Assembly (NCBI RefSeq): GCF_002222655.1
Contig: NZ_CP022423.1
Location: 744,001 to 808,000 of the forward strand
Direction of reading: 5' to 3'
Length of the DNA stretch: 64,000 nucleotides
Source: Vitreoscilla filiformis
GTDB lineage: Bacteria; Pseudomonadota; Gammaproteobacteria; Burkholderiales; Burkholderiaceae_C
A program made the translations under genes and the position numbers. Positions within the stretch are counted from its first letter, which is position 1; each line of letters begins with the position of its first letter. Below the pieces are notes generated by a model that was not told the origin of the DNA, did no database searches, and saw nothing but the letters and a program-made list of their open reading frames with translations. Of this stretch, positions 19,901 through 29,473 are shown in pieces.

Positions 19901-21639
19901 CGACCGTCACGCTGGATGTGAATGGTGTGGCCGGGGCCAGCGTGGTCGATTTGGCCACCGACCAAGACTGGTGGAAGATCACCCTGACCGCTGGGGCCAC
20001 CTACACCTTCCTGATGAAGCCGCAGACCGGATCGACGCTGGATCCCTACCTGCGGCTGATGAACAGCGAAGGGCAAGAGCTGGCCAGTAACAACGACCGC
20101 AACGGCAGCACCGTCAACGCTTACATCACCTACACCGCGACCACCAGCGGCACGTATTTCTTGGCGGCGCAGTCCAACAGCGGTGCTTCGGGGGATGCGC
20201 TGGCCGGGTTGTACACCATCAAAGCCAACTCGGTGGACATCATCGACGGCGCCAATACCACCACGTCGGTGCTGGTGATCAGCGGGGCCGAGGGCTCCAG
20301 CATGATCGACAGCAGCACCGACCAAGATTGGTGGAAAGTAGAACTGACGGCTGGCACGGCCTACACCTTCCGCCTCAGCGCGGCCGCAGACTCCCCGCTG
20401 GATGCCTACCTGCGCTTGCTCAACAGCGATGGCACCGCAGTGGCCTCCAACGATGACAGTGGCAGCAGCAAAAACTCGGTCATCTCCTACACGGCCAAGA
20501 CCACGGGGGTGTTCTACCTGTCGGCTCAGGGTTATGGGGCCTCGACAGGGGCGTATGTGATCTCGGCCACCTCAACGGCGTCCGACAGCATCCCAGGCAC
20601 CCGCGCCACCCGGGCGGTGCTCACCGTCGGTGGGGATGCGGGCAGCAGCACGGTGGACGCCACCTCCGACCAAGACTGGTGGAAGGTCACCCTGGTGTCG
20701 GGCACCACGTACACCTTTGACCTGAAGGCGGCAGCAGACTCGTCGTTGGACAGCTACCTGCGCCTGCTCGACAGCAACGGCGTGCTCCTCACCTACAACG
20801 ATGACAACAACGGAGCCGACGATGCGCAAATCATCTACACGGCGACCAAGAGTGGCACGTTCTACCTGTCGGCCCAGGGTTACGGTTCTTCGACCGGCGC
20901 TTATTCGCTGACGGCCACCGCCAATGCGGCTGACACCATCCCGGGCAGCGCTTCGACCACGGCCACACTCACGGTCAACGGCGAGGCGGGCAGCAGTGCG
21001 ATCGATTCGACCGGGGATCAGGATTGGTGGAAGGTGCGTCTGAAGGTGGGGGTGACCTACGTTTTCACCCTCTCGGCAGATGTCGATTCGACTTTGGATC
21101 CCACCTTGCGCCTGCTGAACAGCGCCGGCACCAAACTGACCTCCAACGACGACATCAACGACAGCAACAAGAACTCGCGCATCACGTACACGGCATCGGC
21201 CACGGGCACCTACTACCTGTCGGCCCAGGGGTACAACAGCACGGGGGCTTACACGATTGCGGTTGTGTCCAGTGGGGCTGCGAGTTTGGCCCAGGCTGCC
21301 AGCGAGACGTCCACGTCCACCCCAGACGCCGAGGTGTTCAGCTTCACCGCTACCCGCAGCGAGGTGACCACGATCCGCGACTTTGACACCGGCACGGATC
21401 GGATCGAAGTCACCAGCAGCAACTTCGGCGGGCTGAAGGTGGGGGCGCTGTCCGCTGCCAATTTCCAAGCGGCGGGTTCGACGCTCACCAGCCGCGCCGC
21501 CGTTTTCCTCTACGACAACACCACAGGCGCACTCGCCTTCGACGCCGATGGCATCGGGGCAGGGGCCGCCGTGCAAATCGCCCAACTCACGGGCGCTCGC
21601 ACGCTGCGTGCGTCGGACATCTTCGTCGTCAACGGCTGA
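13999..21639 (+). CDS. Giant PPC-repeat protein, predicted type I secretion substrate
   Basis: 2546 residues. There is no N-terminal signal peptide. Residues 20-2420 are 21 tandem units of about 114 residues with the pattern DTxxGSTATT...DQDWWKVTL-AGTTYTF-L-A-LDAYLRLL-S-G...GTYYLSAQG...GAY, which resembles the pre-peptidase C-terminal (PPC) beta-sandwich. The last 110 residues (EVFSFTATRSEVTTIRDFD ... VFLYDNTTGALAFDADGIG ... LTGARTLRASDIFVVNG) look like the C-terminal secretion region of RTX-type proteins. No GGxGxD nonapeptide and no cysteine are seen. Directly downstream are an ABC exporter and a membrane-fusion gene, so export to the cell surface is the simplest reading. Role (adhesin, sheath or matrix protein) is inference. 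Start: ATG 13999 after gaaagg, or ATG 14002. Confidence 0.9.
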   Translation: MMSIAGWKVAQAELAQASSDTILGSTATTASVSVTGSASSAVNTAGDQDWWKVTLSAGTTYTFKLNAGTGSTLDAYLRLLNSSGTQVGVNNDAATGTKNAQITVKATVSGTYYLSAQGYNSTTGAYALSVAATDTVLGTKATTASVAVNGSASSTVDFAGDQDWWKVTLSAGTTYTFKLNAGTGSTLDAYLRLLNSSGTQVGVNNDAATGTKNAQITVKATVSGTYYLSAQGYNSTTGAYALSVAATDTVLGTKATTASVAVNGSASSTVDFAGDQDWWKVTLSAGTTYTFKLNAGTGSTLDAYLRLLNSSGTQMLSNNDAATGTKNAQITFTATTSGTYYLSAQGNGTSTGAYALSVVATDTVLGTTATTSSAVINGTASSTVDFAGDQDWWKVTLSAGTTYTFKLNAGTGSTLDAYLRLLNSSGTQVGANNDAATGDKNAQITVTATTSGTYYLSAQGNGTSTGAYALSVVATDTVLGTTATTSSAVINGTASSTVDFAGDQDWWKVTLSAGTTYTFKLNAGTGSTLDAYLRLLNSSGTQVGANNDAATGDKNAQITVTATTSGTYYLSAQGNGTSTGAYALSVVATDTVLGTTATTSSAVINGTASSTVDFAGDQDWWKVTLSAGTTYTFKLNAGTGSTLDAYLRLLNSSGTQVGANNDAATGDKNAQITVTATTSGTYYLSAQGNGTSTGAYALSVVATDTVLGTTATTSSAVINGTASSTVDFAGDQDWWKVTLSAGTTYTFKLNAGTGSTLDAYLRLLNSSGTQVGANNDAATGDKNAQITVTATTSGTYYLSAQGNGTSTGAYALSVVATDTVLGTTATTSSAVINGTASSTVDFAGDQDWWKVTLSAGTTYTFKLNAGTGSTLDAYLRLLNSSGTQVGANNDAATGDKNAQITVTATTSGTYYLSAQGNGTSTGAYALSVVATDTVLGTTATTSSAVINGTASSTVDFAGDQDWWKVTLSAGTTYTFKLNAGTGSTLDAYLRLLNSSGTQVASNDNATSGTSSAQITVTATANGTYYLAAQGSGGTTGAYVLDVLATDTILGSTATTASVAVNGSSGSTVDFAGDQDWWKVTLSAGTTYTFKLNAGTGSVLDAYLRVLNSSGTQVASNDNATSGTSSAQITFTATANGTYYLAAQGSGSTTGAYVLDVLATDTILGSTATTASVGINDSANSTVDYAGEQDWWKVTLSAGTTYTFDLKARSGSLLDAYLRLLDSNGVQLKVNDAASDGALDAQITFTATRNGTYHLSAQGASGTSGAYVLSVQALDAVKGSTATTDSVTLNATAVESTVDFAGDQDWWKVTLTAGTTYTFKLGAGTDSTLDAYLRVLSSTGALLSVNNDASSSTTDAEITFTAGSSGTYYLSAQGNGTSTGAYTLFATTDTIVASSSTASIQAVNASASDSAIDFRGDQDWWKVSLVAGTTYVFELKASAGSSLDAFLRLIDDSGSQVGARDGGFSSGTDAKITYTATTSGTYYLSAQGADGTTGDYTVFATTDLIAGSTETTSTVGLDGTASTDVIDYAGDQDWWTATLTAGTTYVFYLSASTDSSLDAYLRLLDGNGAVLETNNNQSSDTANARVVYEATQSGTYYLSAQGVSGSLGAYDVFTIVDAVPGSTATTSELSTAPGAASSGTIDYGTDQDWWKITLVAGRTYTFRLGADVDSPLDAYLRLVDQDGTQLAAGNDSTNGSVASKDARVTYTATYSGTYYVSAQGYSGSEGNYVMSVGSDAIDGSVNTTASLTVNGAAGSSDIDESADQDWWRIRLSAGSSYTFRLTAPSGSSLDPYLRLLNSTGVELVVNDDSGSSTQDSLISFTATATGVYYLSAQGAGTTFGSYNIQAFGDAIAGSTDTTAVLTMNTTGTSTIDTVGDQDWWKVTLTAGTAYEFQLQAADGSSIDAYLRLLNASGNLVTFNDDNGSLRDSLLIYTPTTSGTYYLSAQSRDVTGDYVISAMASDAIPGTIESTVTLDVNGVAGASVVDLATDQDWWKITLTAGATYTFLMKPQTGSTLDPYLRLMNSEGQELASNNDRNGSTVNAYITYTATTSGTYFLAAQSNSGASGDALAGLYTIKANSVDIIDGANTTTSVLVISGAEGSSMIDSSTDQDWWKVELTAGTAYTFRLSAAADSPLDAYLRLLNSDGTAVASNDDSGSSKNSVISYTAKTTGVFYLSAQGYGASTGAYVISATSTASDSIPGTRATRAVLTVGGDAGSSTVDATSDQDWWKVTLVSGTTYTFDLKAAADSSLDSYLRLLDSNGVLLTYNDDNNGADDAQIIYTATKSGTFYLSAQGYGSSTGAYSLTATANAADTIPGSASTTATLTVNGEAGSSAIDSTGDQDWWKVRLKVGVTYVFTLSADVDSTLDPTLRLLNSAGTKLTSNDDINDSNKNSRITYTASATGTYYLSAQGYNSTGAYTIAVVSSGAASLAQAASETSTSTPDAEVFSFTATRSEVTTIRDFDTGTDRIEVTSSNFGGLKVGALSAANFQAAGSTLTSRAAVFLYDNTTGALAFDADGIGAGAAVQIAQLTGARTLRASDIFVVNG
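14056..21270 (+). repeat. 21 tandem PPC-like repeats (114-aa / ~342-bp unit)
   Basis: Unit starts 14056, 14398, 14740, 15082 and so on are exactly 342 bases apart through 17134, then vary slightly. DQDWW occurs once in every unit (unit 11 has EQDWW). Units 1-10 are close copies; units 11-21 keep the framework but differ widely in sequence. The gradient fits older units at the C-terminal side and recent amplification toward the N-terminus. Confidence 0.9.
15082..17133 (+). repeat. Six near-identical 342-bp units (units 4-9)
   Basis: Units starting at 15082, 15424, 15766, 16108, 16450 and 16792 differ by only a few bases (for example ccgcacaaggc/ggcgcaaggc and gataag/gacaag). Unit 9 diverges in its second half. 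Such repeats can change copy number by homologous recombination and are a likely assembly trouble spot. Confidence 0.9.
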
Positions 21640-21662
21640 CGATCGACACTCCCCCCGTTCTT

Positions 21663-21690
21663 CGGCCGGCTTCGCGCCGGCCGTTTTCTT
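21663..21690 (+). terminator. Intrinsic terminator between secretion substrate and its exporter
   Basis: Perfect 8-bp stem cggccggc / gccggccg with loop ttcgc, followed by ttttctt. It begins 24 bases after the stop of the giant gene and ends only 6 bases before the exporter ATG. It may stop most transcripts and let a fraction read into the exporter genes. Confidence 0.8.
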
Positions 21691-21696
21691 CCTGCC

Positions 21697-23865
<2,169 letters not shown>

Positions 23866-23867
23866 GC

Positions 23868-25208
23868 ATGTCCTCCCCTTCGACCCCACCGGCTTGGCTG
23901 GTGCCCTTTCTTCCCCCCGCGCAAGCCCTGGAACTCGACGGCCCCAGCCCGCGCAGCCGTGCCGTGCTCTACACCTTGGTGGCCTTGGTGTTGGTGAGTG
24001 TGCTGTGGTCGGCGCTGGCGCAAATCGACAAAATGGTCATTGGTCGAGGGCGCATCGTCGTGCCCACGCGCAACTTGGTGGTGCAGCCGCTGGAGACCGG
24101 CGTGCTGCGTTCCATCGACGTCCACATCGGGCAAAAGGTGGCCAAGGGCACGGTGCTGGCCACCCTCGACCCGACCTTCGCCACCGCCGACGCCAACGCC
24201 CTGACCTCGCGCAGCCAAGCCTTGGGCTGGCAAGTGCAACGCCTGAACGCCGAAGCGCACAGCGACCGCACCGCGTTCCGCGCCTCCGCGCCCGGCGATG
24301 GGCCCGAAGCGCAATTGCAACGCCAGTTGTTGGACGAACGCCGCGCCATGTACGCCGCCAAAGTGTTGCAGTACGAGGAAACGATTCGGCGCCTTCAGGC
24401 TTCGCAGGAAACCAACCGCCAGGATCAAGAAGTGCTGGCCCGGCGCCTCAAGGCGTTGCAACAGCTCGAAGACATGCACCGCGAGCTGGCAGATGAGCGT
24501 TACATCGCCCCGGCGCAAAAGCTGTCGATGGAAGAGCGACGCATTGACGTGGAACGCGAGCACCGCCAAGCGGTCAACCGCGCCCAAGAGTTGGGGCGTG
24601 AGTTGGCCTCGACCCGCGCCGAGCTGCTGGCCTTCCAAAAGACCTTCCGCCAAGATGCGATGGAGCAGCTCACCAGCGTGACCCAGCAGCGCCGTGAGAC
24701 CGACGAGCAACTCGCCAAAGCCCAACTGCGCGCCCGCTTGGTGACGCTGACAGCGCCGGAAGACGCCATCGTGCTGGCGATCGAAAACCGCTCGATTGGC
24801 TCGGTGATGAAAGAGGCGGAACCGTTGTTTTCCCTCGTGCCGCAAAACCAGACGCTGGAAGCGGAGGTGGAAATCACCCCGTCGGAAATCGCCGACGTGC
24901 GGGTAGGCGATACGGTGCGCCTCAAACTGGACGCCTATCCGTTCCAAAAACACGGCGCCGCCCAAGGCAAGATCATCGCCCTGACCCCGGACGCGCTGAC
25001 GCGCCAAGGGGCCATGGGGGAAAACATCTCCTACTACATGGCCCGGGTGGCGTTCACCCACGTGAAGCTAGAGCAGTTGCCGGCTGCGCCCACGCTGCTG
25101 CCGGGCATGACCCTGTCGGGTGAAGTGGTGACGGGCCAGCGCTCGGTGCTGTCCTTCTTCACGTACCCGATCTGGCGCGTCATGGACGAGTCCCTGCGGG
25201 AGCGTTGA
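23868..25208 (+). CDS. Type I secretion membrane fusion protein (HlyD family)
   Basis: 446-residue periplasmic adaptor with a single membrane segment (AVLYTLVALVLVSVLWSALAQ, about 30-52). A lipoyl-like half-motif follows (VVQPLETGVLRSIDVHIGQKV), then a long coiled-coil hairpin (about 145-300, rich in Arg/Glu/Gln) and a C-terminal beta-barrel ending with GMTLSGEVVTGQRSVLSFF, typical of HlyD/PrtE. ATG 23868 has AAGGAG upstream and starts 2 bases after the exporter stop. No TolC-like outer-membrane gene is adjacent, so a shared TolC is presumed. The 3' end overlaps the convergent nhaR-like gene by 29 bases. Confidence 0.9.
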   Translation: MSSPSTPPAWLVPFLPPAQALELDGPSPRSRAVLYTLVALVLVSVLWSALAQIDKMVIGRGRIVVPTRNLVVQPLETGVLRSIDVHIGQKVAKGTVLATLDPTFATADANALTSRSQALGWQVQRLNAEAHSDRTAFRASAPGDGPEAQLQRQLLDERRAMYAAKVLQYEETIRRLQASQETNRQDQEVLARRLKALQQLEDMHRELADERYIAPAQKLSMEERRIDVEREHRQAVNRAQELGRELASTRAELLAFQKTFRQDAMEQLTSVTQQRRETDEQLAKAQLRARLVTLTAPEDAIVLAIENRSIGSVMKEAEPLFSLVPQNQTLEAEVEITPSEIADVRVGDTVRLKLDAYPFQKHGAAQGKIIALTPDALTRQGAMGENISYYMARVAFTHVKLEQLPAAPTLLPGMTLSGEVVTGQRSVLSFFTYPIWRVMDESLRER

Positions 25209-26103
25209 CGCCTTGCAGCAGGCGCTGCACCAGCGGATGCATGACGCGCTTTTCGGTGCCGATGGCCCAGAACGCTTCTTCCACACCCGTGCAACGCCCG
25301 AGCAGGCGCACGCCGTAGGTGTCGCACAGTTCATCGCCCACCAGCTCGGCGGCGGGAAACACCCCCAGGCCGCCTGCGCCGAAGGTTTTGAGCAACGCGC
25401 TGTCCTGAAATTCACCGACGACTTGCGGGCGCAGGTTGTGGCGCTCGAACCAAGCGTCCAGTGCGGCGCGGGTGGTGGCGTGGGCGCTGGGCAGCAGCAC
25501 GGGCAGGCGTTGCAGGCTGTGGGGGAAATCGGCTTGCGCGGCAGCGTCCACCAGCGTGGGCGTGCCGTACCACGCCAGGGCCGATGCGCCGAGCCGGTGG
25601 CTGTAGAGCCGCAGCGTGCCGTGCGGCGGCGGGGCGGGCCGATCCGCCAAGACGACATCCAAGCGGTGCAGCGCCAGTTGCGCCAACAGGCCGTCGAAGG
25701 CATCTTCGTGGCAGAGCAGCCGCAGGTGCGGTTCGGCCAACACCGGCAGCATCAGGCGATGCACCACGAGTTTGGGCAGGCTGTCGGCCACGCCCACGGC
25801 CAGGCGAACCACGGGCGTGGTGGCGGCGTCGCGCACCCGGTCGGGCAATTGCTGGCCGAGTTGGAAAATCAGCTCCGCTTGTTCGAACGCGGCTTGCCCG
25901 GCTTCCGTCAAAGCCAGCCCGCGCCCGGCGGGTTTGAACAGCGCGTGGCCCAGAGACTGTTCCAACTCTCGCACCTGGGCGCTGACGGTTTGCACCGCCA
26001 GGCCCAAGCGCTCTGCTGCGCGTGCCATGCCCCCTTCCTTGGCCACCAGCCAGAAGTAGTGCAGATGGCGATAGCTGAAGCTTGGCGTTTGAGCGGTGAT
26101 CAT
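25180..26103 (-). CDS. nhaR: LysR-family regulator, NhaR-like
   Basis: 307-residue LysR regulator. The N-terminal helix-turn-helix reads HYFWLVAKEGGMARAAERLG followed by AVQTVSAQVRELEQSLG, very like NhaR (HLYYFWMVAREGSVARAAE as I recall). A LysR substrate-binding domain follows (about 95-300) with LAVGVADSLPKLVVHRLM. E. coli NhaR activates nhaA for Na+/H+ antiport; no antiporter is next to it here, so the target is unknown. It is divergent from the 26227 gene, with a 123-base gap between them. Confidence 0.8.
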   Translation of the reverse strand: MITAQTPSFSYRHLHYFWLVAKEGGMARAAERLGLAVQTVSAQVRELEQSLGHALFKPAGRGLALTEAGQAAFEQAELIFQLGQQLPDRVRDAATTPVVRLAVGVADSLPKLVVHRLMLPVLAEPHLRLLCHEDAFDGLLAQLALHRLDVVLADRPAPPPHGTLRLYSHRLGASALAWYGTPTLVDAAAQADFPHSLQRLPVLLPSAHATTRAALDAWFERHNLRPQVVGEFQDSALLKTFGAGGLGVFPAAELVGDELCDTYGVRLLGRCTGVEEAFWAIGTEKRVMHPLVQRLLQGVNAPAGTRP

Positions 26104-26226
26104 GGGGTAAAACTGCGGTTTTTCCGAACTGAAGTTTCGTGATTTTCTGGTTTTTTCGCAGGGACGATCGTCTTATCGTAGAGGCTCATTCAACCCCATC
26201 GGCCCAAGTGGCCAGGAGTGATCCCC

Positions 26227-26658
26227 ATGCGCAGTTATCCCCGCAACAGCCCCGAAGCCGCCGCCCGCATCGTCGCGCTGGCCTTGCTGGCCGACGGGCA
26301 TCTGTGTGACCGTGAAATGAGCGTGCTCAACCGCTGGGACGTGGCCAGCCAGCTCGGCCTGACCCCGATTCGCTTGCAGCATGTGGTGCGCGAGTTCTGC
26401 GAAGACATGCAGCAAAGCGAACGCCTGCACTGGTCGGGAGCGGAAGCGCTGGAAGACGGGGTGTTGCAAGGTTTGTTGGCCGACGTCAGCGACCCCACGC
26501 TGCGGCTGGTGGTATTACGGTTGTGCGCCCAAATCGTTGAAGCCGATGGCCGTGTGACCGAAGGCGAATCCCGCGTGATGGCCGTCGCGTGTGCCCACTG
26601 GGGGGTGTTGCGCGAGGCCCTCGCCCCCGAACCCGAAACGTGGCTGCGCGCTGCGTAA
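26227..26658 (+). CDS. TerB-like helical cytoplasmic protein
   Basis: 143 residues, all-helical. It has two repeats of an acidic motif: LLADGHLCDREMSVLNRW near the N-terminus and QIVEADGRVTEGESRVMAVA near the C-terminus. This D-G-x(3)-E-x(3) pattern is the one seen in TerB/DjlA-N domains, which may bind metal. ATG 26227 lies 9 bases after AGGAG. It is followed 81 bases later by a TerC gene, so a shared membrane or metal stress role is possible. Family call is moderate. Confidence 0.6.
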   Translation: MRSYPRNSPEAAARIVALALLADGHLCDREMSVLNRWDVASQLGLTPIRLQHVVREFCEDMQQSERLHWSGAEALEDGVLQGLLADVSDPTLRLVVLRLCAQIVEADGRVTEGESRVMAVACAHWGVLREALAPEPETWLRAA

Positions 26659-26686
26659 GGCATTACCCACAAGACAAACCAACCCA

Positions 26687-26712
26687 GGGAGCCCGGCGTA
26701 CGCTGGGCTCCC
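26687..26712 (+). promoter_or_regulatory. Near-perfect 26-base palindrome before terC
   Basis: gggagcccggcgt / acgctgggctccc forms a stem of up to 13 bp with one G-T pair. It lies in the 81-base gap between the TerB-like gene and terC, ending 27 bases before the GTG start. No T run follows. It could be a terminator, an operator or a leader structure. I do not see the conserved core of the yybP-ykoY manganese riboswitch known before some terC-like genes. Confidence 0.5.
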
Positions 26713-26739
26713 ATCCGCATTGAATCGGAGGACAGCGTC

Positions 26740-27756
26740 GTGGAATGGATGATGGCATCGCTCACCAGCCCCTTGTGGGGCACACCGGTGTGGCTGTGGT
26801 TGGCGTTTGCAGGCGTGGTGGTCACGCTGCTGGCGCTGGATTTGGGCGTGTTGCACAAGGAGGAGCGCGAAATCGGCGTGCGTGAAAGCCTCCTGCTTTC
26901 GGCGGGTTACATCGGCATGGCGTCGCTGTTTGGCACCTGGGTGTGGTGGCTGTTGGGCGCCCAAGCGGGCACGGAGTTTTTCACGGGCTTTTTGATTGAG
27001 AAGTCGCTGTCGATGGACAACGTTTTCGTCATCGCCCTGGTGTTCAGTTTCTTTGCCGTGCCGCGTGTGTACCAGCACCGGGTGTTGTTCTGGGGCATCC
27101 TGGGCGTGATCGTGCTGCGGGCCATTTTGATTGGCTTGGGCGCGGCGCTGGTGCATCAGTTTTCGTGGGTGCTGTACCTGTTCGGGGCGTTCCTGATCAT
27201 CACGGGTTTCAAAATGTGGTGGATGGCCGACCATGAGCCGGACATCGCCAACAACCCGCTGCTGAAGTTTTTGCGCCGCCACCTGCGGGTGACGCCGACG
27301 CTGGAAGGCAAGGCCTTCTTCGTCACCCGCCCCGATCCGGTGACCGGCCAATCCGTGCGCTGGGTGACGCCGCTGTTCCTGGCGCTGTGTTTGGTGGAGT
27401 TCGTGGACTTGGTGTTCGCGGTGGACTCGGTGCCGGCGATTTTTGCGATCACCAGCGATCCGTTCATCGTCTACACGAGCAACATTTTTGCGATCTTGGG
27501 CCTGCGGGCGCTGTACTTTGCGCTGGCGGCGATGATTCACCGCTTCGCTTATCTGAAGTACGCCCTGGCCTTGGTGCTGGTGTTCATTGGCAGCAAGATT
27601 TTCCTGGTGAACATCATCGGCAAGACGCCGGCCTGGATCTCGCTGAGTGTGACGCTGGGCTTGATTGCGGGTGGCGTGGTGGTGTCCTTGTGGAAGACAC
27701 GGGGGCAGGAGGAAGGCCAGCCGGTCGTGGGCGGATCGGAGTCGTCCGCTCGGTGA
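26740..27756 (+). CDS. TerC-family integral membrane protein (Alx-like)
   Basis: 338 residues with about 8-9 membrane segments. TerC marks are LDLGVLHKEEREIGVRESLL, FFTGFLIEKSLSMDNVFVIA and a second acidic site VEFVDLVFAVDSVPAIFAI, which match the Asp pairs thought to carry Mn2+ in Alx/TerC. It probably exports or senses Mn2+. The start is GTG 26740 with GGAGGA 7 bases upstream; ATG 26749 is an alternative. IS5-like debris begins right after the stop. A second, shorter TerC of another subfamily lies at 58079. Confidence 0.88.
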   Translation: MEWMMASLTSPLWGTPVWLWLAFAGVVVTLLALDLGVLHKEEREIGVRESLLLSAGYIGMASLFGTWVWWLLGAQAGTEFFTGFLIEKSLSMDNVFVIALVFSFFAVPRVYQHRVLFWGILGVIVLRAILIGLGAALVHQFSWVLYLFGAFLIITGFKMWWMADHEPDIANNPLLKFLRRHLRVTPTLEGKAFFVTRPDPVTGQSVRWVTPLFLALCLVEFVDLVFAVDSVPAIFAITSDPFIVYTSNIFAILGLRALYFALAAMIHRFAYLKYALALVLVFIGSKIFLVNIIGKTPAWISLSVTLGLIAGGVVVSLWKTRGQEEGQPVVGGSESSAR

Positions 27757-28236
27757 GCGGGCGGGCTCCACCACACGCTGCTGGGCGTCGTAGCCCTTGT
27801 CGGCGATGAGCGTGGAGCCTTCGGGCACATCACCCAGCAGTGCATCGGCCCCAACCAAGTCGCGGGCTTGTCCCTCGGTGAGCTGGAACGCCGTTGGATA
27901 GCACCTGAGCGCGCCAGATGCACGCTGCGCAACACGCCGACGATGGCATGGCCTAGCACGCCTAAGTCGAGCCTGTGCGCATCAGCTTTCACACAGCACA
28001 CCGGAGTCCTTGATCAATCGTGGCAGCACGGTGATCATTCCCCCCAGGGCCAAGCAGCCACGTGGCTATGACAAGCACCTGTATCGCGCACGTCGTGCGG
28101 TGGAGAACTTCTTTGCCAAGTTCAAGCAGTACCGCGCCATTGCCACACGCTACAAAAAGACCACCTGTAACTTTTTTAGGGGAGTTCTCTTAGCTTCATC
28201 TCTCATCTGGCTGGCTTGATTTATGACACGCCCTAG
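27757..28236. mobile_element. Scrambled remnants of an IS5-family element
   Basis: Two transposase pieces lie head to head. On the minus strand, 27757-27905 encodes TAFQLTEGQARDLVGADALL and on through IADKGYDAQQRVVEP, the middle of an IS5-type DDE transposase. On the plus strand, about 27990-28220 encodes VIIPPRAKQPRGYDKHLYRA, RRAVENFFAKFKQYRAIATR and a stop, the C-terminal third including the DDE glutamate region. In an intact element these would be consecutive on one strand, so one piece is inverted. ggcttgatttatgacacgcc at 28214 onward may be the right terminal repeat; I find no matching left end. The element is dead. Confidence 0.75.
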
Positions 28237-28655
28237 TATCCTAAACACCCTTTCACGAACCCTACTGCGGCACCCACTGCGGCACCACGTGAACTACCCT
28301 CAAGACGACCACCAACTGAGTCAATGACAGCAGGTGCCAAACCCCTTTGAGCACAATTACCAATTGCGGTGATCGCCTGATTTGAAAGATAAACAGGTTG
28401 TGGTGAAAAACCCATGCTGCGCAAACCAGAGTCCGGATACATAAATCTAGACTGACTTGTGCTTGTGGGCTGCTGAGCTCTTTGATAGTAAGAGGCATTG
28501 CGCTGAGCCTCTCGCTCGCTCGCCATTCGCTGTTGTTGCGCCAGGTACTGCTGACTTGGCTGAAGGGTGCTACCGTAGCCGTACTGCTGCGCAGAGGCGC
28601 CCCCTCCGGAGATAGTAAGCACCACTGCAGAAATTCCGAGCAACGAGAGCTTCAT
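28233..28655 (-). CDS. Secreted small protein with Gly-zipper-like tail, unknown function
   Basis: 140 residues. A signal peptide (MKLSLLGISAVVLTISGGG, cut near ASA-QQ) precedes a Gln/Tyr/Ser-rich middle and a C-terminal GAAVGAAVGFVKGCLGY. The alternating Gly/Ala stretch is like glycine-zipper membrane segments. Two Cys (NCAQRG and KGCLG) could form a disulphide. ATG 28655 has AGGAG upstream. The stop codon TAG comes from the ccctag at the edge of the IS end, so the protein may have been cut short by the insertion. Base composition is clearly lower in GC than the chromosome around it. Confidence 0.6.
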   Translation of the reverse strand: MKLSLLGISAVVLTISGGGASAQQYGYGSTLQPSQQYLAQQQRMASEREAQRNASYYQRAQQPTSTSQSRFMYPDSGLRSMGFSPQPVYLSNQAITAIGNCAQRGLAPAVIDSVGGRLEGSSRGAAVGAAVGFVKGCLGY

Positions 28656-28789
28656 GGTTTACTCCTGCTAAAGTCAGGCTCAAAGTATTACGCACGATGT
28701 AAGTTGTGTCAATGCTGAGTTTTTTTATCTGGTATTCGGGTGGTATGTAAATACTTGAGCATACACTCGTAACTCTTGTCGGGGGAGAT

Positions 28790-29461
28790 ATGAAACGACG
28801 TGCTATATTGCAAATGACAGCCAGCTCGCTTACGAGCTATCCCTTCGCATCTGCCATGGCTTTCGATCCTGTGAGCGTAACAATTCTACTCAGTCTAATC
28901 GGGGCAGCCTCGGCTGTTTTGGCTTCTCGACAAGGAGCAGACGGGATGAGAGATAGTGCTGCCATAGCCTCTGAAAACCAAGTTTTGCTAGAGCGCTTAC
29001 GCCAAGAACATGCTTTTAAGATGGCGCGCTTCCAGATGGGAGATGCTGCTGTTTTGCAAGAGATTGCTGTTACACGCAGTGGTCAGCTTGGTTCTGTCGC
29101 TTGGACAGACAATCTTGACGGGTTCGGTACTTATGCTGGTGTTGCTCGCGGTCAAGTTGGTGTCGCTCGCGGTCAGTATCGCGGCACCATGTCGACTGCT
29201 GAGGCGTCTCGACTTTCCAGGGGAGTATGGCAGGGGCGAACCATGCCCGTTCCGGTTGGAGACGGTTATTTGACACCGTCTACGAAACAGCACGATGACA
29301 TTAAGGCCGCTTTGCAGCTCCCATCGTCCAGCAACGTGGTTGCAGTCAGACCGTACTCGTCTGCAAGAAGTCCAACGTCTGACGGGTGGGATATCCAAAC
29401 AGTTCTTTTTGCTAATCGAGAAAACCAAGTTGACGCACTTGTTATGAACCGAATGGCTTAA
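28790..29461 (+). CDS. Hypothetical protein with twin-arginine-like N-terminus
   Basis: 223 residues, family not recognised. It begins MKRRAILQMTASSL, a weak Tat-like motif, then a hydrophobic stretch (DPVSVTILLSLIGAASAVLA, about 26-45). A heptad-like segment (IASENQVLLERLRQEHAFKM) suggests a coiled coil. A short internal repeat, GVARGQVGVARGQ, is notable. ATG 28790 has ggggga upstream. It is followed by the PDZ gene 12 bases later, so they are probably co-transcribed. Lower GC and rarer codons than neighbours suggest transfer. Confidence 0.6.
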   Translation: MKRRAILQMTASSLTSYPFASAMAFDPVSVTILLSLIGAASAVLASRQGADGMRDSAAIASENQVLLERLRQEHAFKMARFQMGDAAVLQEIAVTRSGQLGSVAWTDNLDGFGTYAGVARGQVGVARGQYRGTMSTAEASRLSRGVWQGRTMPVPVGDGYLTPSTKQHDDIKAALQLPSSSNVVAVRPYSSARSPTSDGWDIQTVLFANRENQVDALVMNRMA

Positions 29462-29473
29462 TCACGTTCTTGG

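Noticed and set aside
26227..27756. Tellurite resistance operon
   Set aside because: Only TerB-like and TerC-like genes are present, without terA, terD, terE or terZ; TerC here fits manganese handling better.
27700..28000. Intact transposase gene
   Set aside because: The pieces lie on opposite strands and lack the N-terminal domain and a left end.
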